A DNA stretch of 5,011 nt from positions 1 to 5,011 of the forward strand of contig CANOFI010000186.1 in NCBI GenBank assembly GCA_947565255.1, written 5' to 3'. This stretch comes from an uncultured Lachnospiraceae bacterium (GTDB lineage: Bacteria; Bacillota; Clostridia; Lachnospirales; Lachnospiraceae). The notes below the pieces were generated by a model. It ran no database searches. It saw only the letters and a program-made list of their open reading frames with translations, and was not told where the DNA came from. Position 1 is the first letter of the stretch, and the number at the start of each line of letters is the position of its first letter. This document shows positions 1 to 3,887 of the stretch, piece after piece. A program made the position numbers and the translations under genes.

Positions 1-62
1 CTTGTGTTATCAATCAGCCATTTTTTATATTCCTCTACAGTACGCCCGAAAAACCTTACTTA
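1..62 (-). other. Possible edge fragment of a coding sequence (19 residues, no start)
   Basis: Reading the minus strand toward the left edge, one frame is open from a TAA stop at about position 65 to the edge and gives VRFFGRTVEEYKKWLIDNT. It is amphipathic and charged, more protein-like than random AT-rich DNA. There is no ATG, GTG or TTG start in the open stretch and no ribosome binding site, so if it is real it is a broken gene or lies downstream of a frameshift. A competing + strand frame is open from position 2 to a TAA at 113-115 (37 residues, hydrophobic and compositionally poor). I do not recognise either product, and a chance open frame is the default reading. Confidence 0.15.
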
Positions 63-136
63 TTTTTGATAAGAACATTTACTATTTAAAGTCTCACATC
101 TTGTCTCAATCATAAATGGATTTCGTCTTTTAGATT

Positions 137-142
137 GATAAT
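137..142 (+). promoter_or_regulatory. Possible -10 box for the structured RNA
   Basis: GATAAT matches the TATAAT consensus at five of six positions. It would place a transcription start near 149, exactly at the 5' edge of the structured block. No acceptable -35 hexamer lies 16-18 bases upstream, so the call is weak. Confidence 0.15.
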
Positions 143-149
143 GTAAAAG

Positions 150-290
150 GATTTGGGCTCGGTGAGGAAACGGCAGTGAATTTCAGAGGTCATTCAACCG
201 GAGCCTGCCTAAACTACGAAGTATTTTGTGATACACTTGTATGTTTCGTGCGAAGGTTCTGTCACAGGCGCGTCTGGACGACAGTTGAAA
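150..290 (+). ncRNA. Candidate structured RNA element, family unknown
   Basis: This block is clearly GC-richer than its flanks and is full of nested complementary segments. Helix A pairs 156-160 (GGCTC) with 201-205 (GAGCC) and continues 161-163 with 197-199, leaving G200 bulged. Inside it, TGAAT 177-181 pairs with ATTCA 192-196. Immediately 3' of helix A, 206-210 (TGCCT) pairs with 266-270 (AGGCG, one wobble). This encloses ACGAA 216-220 with TTCGT 245-249 and a small ATAC/GTAT hairpin at 231-242. CTGTC 259-263 can pair with GACAG 280-284, which crosses the preceding helix and would be a pseudoknot or an alternative fold. No open frame with a ribosome binding site explains the block. It could be a free ncRNA or a leader element of the CAP gene starting at 528. 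Strand is assumed from the downstream gene; inverted repeats do not fix it. I could not match it to a riboswitch class I know. Confidence 0.4.
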
Positions 291-363
291 AGAATAGAGG
301 ACGGTTACAAAAAAGAGGTTTATAAGATAATTAAGGAATGTAAAAAGAGTATCAAAAAAAATC

Positions 364-392
364 TTGTTTTTTCCAGTATAAAGGATTAAAAT
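364..392 (+). promoter_or_regulatory. Possible sigma-A-type promoter for the CAP gene
   Basis: TTGTTT at 364-369 (three of six to TTGACA) and TAAAAT at 387-392 (five of six to TATAAT) are separated by 17 bases. Transcription would start near 399, giving an untranslated leader of about 130 bases that contains the overlapping hairpins at 447-482. A second -10-like sequence, TATAAA at 410-415, lacks a recognisable -35. In such AT-rich DNA chance matches are frequent. If the upstream structured RNA is part of the same transcript, this promoter is not needed. Confidence 0.25.
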
Positions 393-446
393 TAATTTAG
401 GAATATGGCTATAAAATAACAATGTAATATTGGGAGGTTCAATAGA

Positions 447-482
447 AAGGTTTATGAAATATAAACCTTATAGTTTCATAAA
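447..482 (+). promoter_or_regulatory. Overlapping, mutually exclusive hairpins in the CAP gene leader
   Basis: AAGGTTTAT at 447-455 is perfectly complementary to ATAAACCTT at 461-469 (5-base loop). TTTATGAAA at 451-459 is perfectly complementary to TTTCATAAA at 474-482 (14-base loop). The two share 451-455 and part of the region between, so only one can form at a time. They end 30 bases before the ribosome binding site at 513-519. The pairings are seen directly; any switching or protein-binding role is inference. An AT-rich operator palindrome is an alternative for the first repeat. Confidence 0.4.
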
Positions 483-540
483 AGAAATAAAATTAATACT
501 GAAAATAGAAACGAGGAGGAAAAGTACATGGAAAAAATGA
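454..540 (+). CDS. Possible 28-residue leader peptide overlapping the CAP start
   Basis: An open frame from ATG 454 to TGA 538-540 encodes a Lys/Ile-rich 28-residue peptide (begins MKYKPYSFIKE, ends STWKK). It overlaps the first codons of the CAP gene by 13 bases in another frame, an arrangement that could couple translation. Against it, the only nearby purine-rich sites are AAAGG ending 3 bases before the ATG (too close) and GGGAGG at 432-437 (16 bases away, too far). The Lys-rich content is what AT-rich DNA gives by chance. I recognise no homologue; probably not a gene, recorded because of its position over the alternative hairpins. Confidence 0.12.
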   Translation: MKYKPYSFIKEIKLILKIETRRKSTWKK

Positions 541-2207
541 AAACATGGAAAAAACGATGGTGCATATTACTTGCCGCAATGTTCTGCACAGCAGCATTTG
601 GAAATCCCCAGAAAGTCAGCTATGCGGCAAAAGGAGATTTGGGCGAAGGGTACGGTGCGGATAATCTGGACGCAGAATTTACAACTGTGGATGGCAGGAA
701 AGTCAGCAGCCGTTCGGAAGGAATCGTAACCGTTCTGTTGTTTGCCAGAACGGATGGAAGATGTTCTAACAGCACCAGCGCAATCCAGTCTTTGTGCAAC
801 AGCAGCTGGATTCAGAACAAAGATATGCGTCTTATCATTGTGGATATAGACCAGCATCCGGCGGAAACAGTCAGGGCTGTGCAGAAAGAAAATGAAAATG
901 ATGCTGTGATGTTCTGTTACGATGAATCCAGTGCGGCTTCAGGCACAATGTTTCGTTATCTTCAAAATACAGCCGGCTCAGGCTCAGGCGTAACCCTTCC
1001 GGTTACCGTAATTATTGACAAAACCAATAAGGTTCAGTACTGCAGAACGGGTAATATCTCCGCAAATGAGATTTATTCTTATGTGGCTGAGCTTGCAGAC
1101 TGGAGTTTTACGGAAGAATCCGGTAAAGGAAAAGTGAATGTATACGTAGAGGGTACATTTGACGAGGAACAGGCATTTCAGGTGCTGGAACAGGTGAATA
1201 AGGCAAGAACCGCACAGGGAAAAAATCCCCTGAAAATGGATAAAATCCTGTCAGAGAAGGCTATGCAGAGGGCTGCAGAATGTGCGGTATACTACAGCCA
1301 TACAAGACCGAACGGTGAACGGTGCTTTTCCATTCTTGAAAGTCCCTATACGATGGGCTGTGCAGAAAACATCGCGGCGGGCTATCGAAATGCGGATGAT
1401 GTGATGACGGGCTGGTTGAACTCGTCGGGACACTATGCGAATATTATGAACGCGGATTATGAAAGTATTGGAATCGGGTGCTTTTATCAGGATGGCGTGC
1501 GCTATTGGGCACAGTTATTCAGTGTTTACAGCGGAACGGAAAAAAGCACGGGAACAAACAGCGTGAAAAAGGTGGCTGTCGAAGCGGCTCCGGATTATCT
1601 CGGGAGTTTATCCCTGAGTTATCAAAAGCAGGAACTGCAGGCAGGAGAAACGGCTGCACCCATACTAAAGCTGACAAATTTAGGTTTTGGATTTTCGACG
1701 CCTTCTGTGGATACAATCACCTTTCAGTCATCAGACGAGGCAGTTGCAAAAGTGGACAAGGACGGAACCCTGCATGCGTATGCAGAGGGAACTGCTGTAA
1801 TTACCGCGGTTTTGGATGATACGGTGAAAGCAGATTATACAGTTACAGTGAAGCAGGGAACACAAAATATTCCGGACGTTTCAGCCAGACCGTCAATAAA
1901 ACCAGAAGCATCCCGTTTGCCGTCAGTCCCGGCCGGACCATCCGATAAGCCGGAAAACTCGAATTTGCCGGAAAAACCGGATTCACCGGCTGCATCCAAA
2001 AATCCCGCAATTCCAACAAAAGGAGATGTGACGGGCGATGCCAAAGTGACCCTTGCAGACGCCCAGCTGGTATTAAAAGCCGCATTGAATCTGGCCTCCT
2101 TAAATGATAATCAGAAAAAAGCAGCAGATATAGACGGCAATGACAGGATAGAATTAAAAGATGCACAGATGATTTTAAAGGTTGCTCTGAATCTGGCTTC
2201 CTTTTGA
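528..2207 (+). CDS. Secreted thioredoxin-like / CAP / Big_2 / dockerin modular protein
   Basis: The product has 559 residues. The start is set by GAGGAGG at 513-519, 8 bases before the ATG. Residues 1-34 form a Sec signal peptide: basic WKKRW, hydrophobic core, likely cleavage near SYA-A. Residues ~45-192 resemble a thioredoxin/redoxin domain with strand VTVLLFA, a Cys79 site (GRCSNS, not CxxC) and the cis-Pro motif LP158V. Residues ~211-335 are a CAP (SCP/YkwD) domain: VNKAR, SHTRPNG (H258), AENIAAG (E280), GHYANIM (H302) and YWAQLFS, so the cavity His/Glu residues are kept. Residues ~360-441 are a Big_2 Ig-like domain (SSDEAVAKVD, EGTAVITA). Residues ~445-497 are a Pro/Ser/Lys linker. Residues 498-558 are a type I-like dockerin with two calcium loops (D500/D504/D511; D534/D536/N538/D545), each followed by an LK-containing helix ending ALNLAS. 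It should be exported and held by a cohesin partner outside the cell. The substrate is unknown; many bacterial CAP proteins have no proven enzyme activity. Domain calls are from motifs only. Confidence 0.93.
   Translation: MEKMKTWKKRWCILLAAMFCTAAFGNPQKVSYAAKGDLGEGYGADNLDAEFTTVDGRKVSSRSEGIVTVLLFARTDGRCSNSTSAIQSLCNSSWIQNKDMRLIIVDIDQHPAETVRAVQKENENDAVMFCYDESSAASGTMFRYLQNTAGSGSGVTLPVTVIIDKTNKVQYCRTGNISANEIYSYVAELADWSFTEESGKGKVNVYVEGTFDEEQAFQVLEQVNKARTAQGKNPLKMDKILSEKAMQRAAECAVYYSHTRPNGERCFSILESPYTMGCAENIAAGYRNADDVMTGWLNSSGHYANIMNADYESIGIGCFYQDGVRYWAQLFSVYSGTEKSTGTNSVKKVAVEAAPDYLGSLSLSYQKQELQAGETAAPILKLTNLGFGFSTPSVDTITFQSSDEAVAKVDKDGTLHAYAEGTAVITAVLDDTVKADYTVTVKQGTQNIPDVSARPSIKPEASRLPSVPAGPSDKPENSNLPEKPDSPAASKNPAIPTKGDVTGDAKVTLADAQLVLKAALNLASLNDNQKKAADIDGNDRIELKDAQMILKVALNLASF
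2025..2201 (+). repeat. Dockerin tandem repeat (two imperfect copies)
   Basis: The dockerin region consists of two diverged copies. Copy 1 (residues ~500-524) reads DVTGDAKVTLADAQ with a following helix; copy 2 (residues ~534-558) reads DIDGNDRIELKDAQ with a similar helix. Both end in the identical ALNLAS. The second residue of the first calcium loop is Thr502, where Asn is usual in classical clostridial dockerins. This is the normal two-fold duplicated architecture of a dockerin, not a DNA repeat with independent meaning. Confidence 0.8.
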
Positions 2208-2279
2208 TAAAGCAGCCAAAAGCGTTTAGATAGAAGAATGAAAATTTTTCCAGAAAGAGAAAGAAGGAGGATGTGTTTT

Positions 2280-2723
2280 ATGATTAATTGGATACACCAG
2301 GAAGAAGATTTTTGTGAAGGAAGCTTCAAAAGTGCGTTTTTCCGCGATGATGAAGGCAGTGATATGCTGAGTATTGGCGTGCAAAGCCCTGATTTGTCTG
2401 CATGTGCTGAAAAATGCGTTGCTGCATTTAATAATCTTGCAGAATCTGAGATAAGCGAAATCTGCAGGGGAATCATAGATTGTGCAGCAGAAGGTGATAC
2501 GGAGGAAGAGTTTGAATTGCCTGCACTTGACAATGAGCTTGATATTTTAAATTACTGCTGGTTTACAACATTATATGTAAATATGCTGAATCAGGACGAT
2601 GAAATCGCCTATGTGGTTGAAGGCGAGGGAGACTGGGGCGATGTAATCGGTTTTGCGGTAAAAGAGAATAAAGTCATTTATGTCGGCAAGGATTATCTCA
2701 GTTACATGAAGAAAGGGGAGTAA
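2280..2723 (+). CDS. Acidic protein of unknown function (147 aa)
   Basis: I do not recognise a firm family. The start chosen is ATG 2280 because AAGGAGG at 2264-2270 sits 9 bases upstream; in-frame ATGs at 2238 and 2271 lie before or too close to that site. The protein is acidic and soluble-looking with no signal peptide or membrane segment. It begins MINWIHQEEDF, has a probable helical middle (residues ~38-72, rich in Ala, Glu and Cys), then PALDNELDILNYCW, a segment YVNMLNQDDEIAYVV, and a C-terminal beta-like part with EGEGDWGDVIGF (114-125) and NKVIYVG (130-136). The closing motif is reminiscent of small Firmicutes DUF/immunity-type proteins (DUF6985/DUF2004-like), a loose resemblance only. 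It lies 72 bases after the CAP gene and 56 before the next gene with no terminator visible, so co-transcription is plausible. Six cysteines are present (12, 42, 46, 62, 68, 93) without a clear metal-site pattern. Confidence 0.85.
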   Translation: MINWIHQEEDFCEGSFKSAFFRDDEGSDMLSIGVQSPDLSACAEKCVAAFNNLAESEISEICRGIIDCAAEGDTEEEFELPALDNELDILNYCWFTTLYVNMLNQDDEIAYVVEGEGDWGDVIGFAVKENKVIYVGKDYLSYMKKGE

Positions 2724-2779
2724 AATTTCCATTTACCGGGGTGAACGAAAGAAAATCGAATTTTATGAAGGAGACAGTT

Positions 2780-3196
2780 ATGGTCAAATTAACTGAAGAA
2801 GCTGAAAAAATAATGATGGAACGGTTCGGAAAAGACACGGTAATTGCACTGGCAACAATCAAAGAGGAAGTGCCTTATGTACGGTATGTAAATGCCTATT
2901 ATGAAAATGGTGCATTTTACAGTATTACCTATGCACGCTCAAATAAAATGAAGCATCTGGAAAACAATCCTGCTGTTGCAATAGCCGGCGAATGGTTTAC
3001 AGCACATGGAAAGGGTATCAATTTAGGTTATTTTGGAAAAGAAGAAAATAATACAATTGCCGGAAAATTGAAGCAGGTATTTTCTGAATGGATTGACAAC
3101 GGACATAATAATTTTGACGATGAAAATACGATAATATTATGTGTGGAATTAACAGACGGACTGTTGCTTTCTCATGGTAAAAAATACAAGTTTTAG
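2780..3196 (+). CDS. Pyridoxamine 5'-phosphate oxidase-like FMN-binding split-barrel protein
   Basis: The product has 138 residues and the compact layout of the putative PNPOx / general stress protein 26-like group, which binds FMN or another flavin or heme cofactor as a dimer. Features seen: an N-terminal helix (LTEEAEKIMMERFGKD), a first strand pair VIALATIKEEVPYVRYVNAYYENG, the strand FYSITYARSNKMKHLENNP (residues ~46-64; the Ser-Asn-Lys followed by LExNP is typical), then AVAIAGEWFTAHGKGINLGYF (residues ~65-85) matching the family's second barrel half. The C-terminal part has a helix and the strand TIILCVELTDGLL. It is too short and divergent to be the true PdxH enzyme, so the reaction and substrate are unknown. 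ATG 2780 is preferred: AAGGAG at 2768-2773 lies 6 bases upstream. The GTG at 2741 and ATG at 2765 have no matching site. It is cytosolic and probably the last gene of the CAP-led transcript. Confidence 0.88.
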   Translation: MVKLTEEAEKIMMERFGKDTVIALATIKEEVPYVRYVNAYYENGAFYSITYARSNKMKHLENNPAVAIAGEWFTAHGKGINLGYFGKEENNTIAGKLKQVFSEWIDNGHNNFDDENTIILCVELTDGLLLSHGKKYKF

Positions 3197-3285
3197 GTTT
3201 TTTCATTCCTGATTTGTCAAACACCAGTTTATAATTTCATATACAGCTACACAGGAATTGTTGTAAAAACTTTTCAATAAAACTA

Positions 3286-3314
3286 TTGATTCTCGTCATG
3301 ACATAAGTAATAAT
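3286..3314 (+). promoter_or_regulatory. Probable promoter of the 59-residue gene
   Basis: TTGATT at 3286-3291 (four of six to TTGACA) and AATAAT at 3309-3314 (five of six to TATAAT) are spaced by 17 bases. Transcription would start near 3321, 43 bases before the ATG at 3364 and upstream of its ribosome binding site. The 167-base gap after the preceding gene also suggests a separate transcription unit. No operator-like repeat was found beyond a short TCATGA palindrome at 3297-3302 in the spacer. Confidence 0.4.
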
Positions 3315-3363
3315 TTAAGTACAATTAAGGAATCGAAAGGCTTTGACAGAAAGGAGAAATCAC

Positions 3364-3543
3364 ATGGAGGTATTGGAACTGACAGAGAAAGAACAGGCTA
3401 CAATACTGATGGACAAGTTCATAGATTTGCAGAGGATTAAAGCGGCAGGGGATAGGGAAAAAGAAATTCAGTACCAGTTAAAGACGACCAAAGCCAAACT
3501 TGAAGCTCTGGGAATTGTAACAGAAGATTCGAATATTGATTAA
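3364..3543 (+). CDS. Small helical protein of unknown function (59 aa)
   Basis: The ATG at 3364 is preceded by AAGGAG at 3351-3356 with a 7-base spacer; an in-frame TTG at 3343 lies before this site and is rejected. The product (MEVLELTEKEQATILMDKF...) is almost wholly helix-forming and rich in Lys, Glu, Leu and Ala. It has no Cys, no Pro and no hydrophobic membrane segment. Residues ~7-26 and ~30-49 look like two amphipathic helices joined at AAGDRE, consistent with a helical hairpin or short coiled coil. The tail GIVTEDSNID is polar. I do not recognise the family; small regulators, adaptor proteins and phage-derived peptides can look like this. It has its own plausible promoter and is followed by two hairpins, so it may be a monocistronic small gene. 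Confidence 0.65.
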   Translation: MEVLELTEKEQATILMDKFIDLQRIKAAGDREKEIQYQLKTTKAKLEALGIVTEDSNID

Positions 3544-3554
3544 AGAAAAGCAAA

Positions 3555-3581
3555 AAGACGGGTTTGCTGCAGCCCGGTCTT
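3555..3581 (+). terminator. Weak GC-rich hairpin after the 59-residue gene
   Basis: AAGACGGG at 3555-3562 pairs with CCCGGTCTT at 3573-3581, with G3576 bulged and a 10-base loop. It begins 12 bases after the stop codon, where a terminator would be expected. The 3' side continues CTGATAACATC without a U-tract, so it is more likely a 3'-end stabilising hairpin or a poor terminator backed up by the stronger one at 3637-3707. Confidence 0.35.
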
Positions 3582-3636
3582 CTGATAACATCTGACTATT
3601 TTATATTTGTGCAAATTCAAGATTAGAAAAGGAAAT

Positions 3637-3707
3637 ACGATTCAAAAACAACTTTGAAGAGGATGCTGACATAGTGTCCGTCGAAGTGTTTTTGAATCGT
3701 TTTTTTT
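3637..3707 (+). terminator. Long-stem intrinsic terminator
   Basis: ACGATTCAAAAAC at 3637-3649 is perfectly complementary to GTTTTTGAATCGT at 3688-3700. After a single bulged A3650, 3651-3657 pairs with 3681-3687 including one wobble, giving about 20 base pairs. The loop region can form an inner GACA/TGTC hairpin (3668-3678). The stem runs directly into eight consecutive T residues (3700-3707). This is the classic layout of a Rho-independent terminator on the + strand, ending the transcript before the carboxypeptidase gene. The stem is longer and less GC-rich than usual. Confidence 0.85.
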
Positions 3708-3721
3708 GATCATGCGATCAA
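3706..3721. repeat. Small palindrome directly after the terminator
   Basis: TTGATC at 3706-3711 and GATCAA at 3716-3721 form a 6-base inverted repeat around ATGC. It begins within the T-tract of the preceding terminator. It may be a protein-binding site or a chance palindrome; nothing further supports a function. Confidence 0.3.
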
Positions 3722-3821
3722 TCTGGCATATCATTCAGGCGAATCCATTAAGGCTGACCACATATGACTGCATGCCGCCATATTATGATAAAAGGAAACA
3801 GCGCATCACAAAAGACCTGCA

Positions 3822-3851
3822 TTCATAAAGCACCGCGCATTTTCATATAGT
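3822..3851 (+). promoter_or_regulatory. Possible promoter of the carboxypeptidase gene
   Basis: TTCATA at 3822-3827 (four of six to TTGACA) and TATAGT at 3846-3851 (five of six to TATAAT) are spaced by 18 bases. Transcription would begin near 3858, leaving a leader of about 30 bases with the TAAGGA site at 3874-3879 intact. It would cut off most of the purine-rich site before the out-of-frame ATG at 3866. Another -10-like TATGAT at 3784-3789 lacks a good -35. Apart from these and the palindrome at 3706-3721, I see nothing in 3708-3887. Confidence 0.25.
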
Positions 3852-3887
3852 AAAGGGAGAACTTTATGAAAAATAAGGAAGTTTTCG

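Noticed and set aside
155..215. Resemblance to a cobalamin (B12-box) or FMN riboswitch
   Set aside because: GGTGAGGAAACGGCAGTG and CCGGAGCCTGCC look superficially similar, but the conserved CCCGC/ACTGT core of cobalamin elements and the spacing of both classes are absent, and no cobalamin or riboflavin gene follows.
183..422. 79-residue minus-strand open frame
   Set aside because: It needs a TTG start, has no ribosome binding site, is a low-complexity hydrophobic product of AT-rich DNA, and runs through the structured block.
1478..1819. 113-residue + strand frame inside the CAP gene
   Set aside because: It is an out-of-frame shadow of the CAP/Big_2 coding sequence with an Arg/Gly/Cys-rich composition typical of such shadows.
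2238..2279. Upstream starts ATG 2238 and ATG 2271 for the 147-residue protein
   Set aside because: The AAGGAGG site at 2264-2270 lies after 2238 and abuts 2271; only ATG 2280 has a proper 9-base spacer.
2741..2779. GTG 2741 or ATG 2765 as start of the PNPOx-like protein
   Set aside because: Neither has a spaced ribosome binding site, the extra residues do not look like the family's N-terminus, and ATG 2780 has AAGGAG 6 bases upstream.
3706..3721. Flank of an insertion sequence or target-site duplication around the long hairpin
   Set aside because: Flanks of 3637-3700 share no direct repeat, and there is no transposase, so the hairpin is better read as a terminator.
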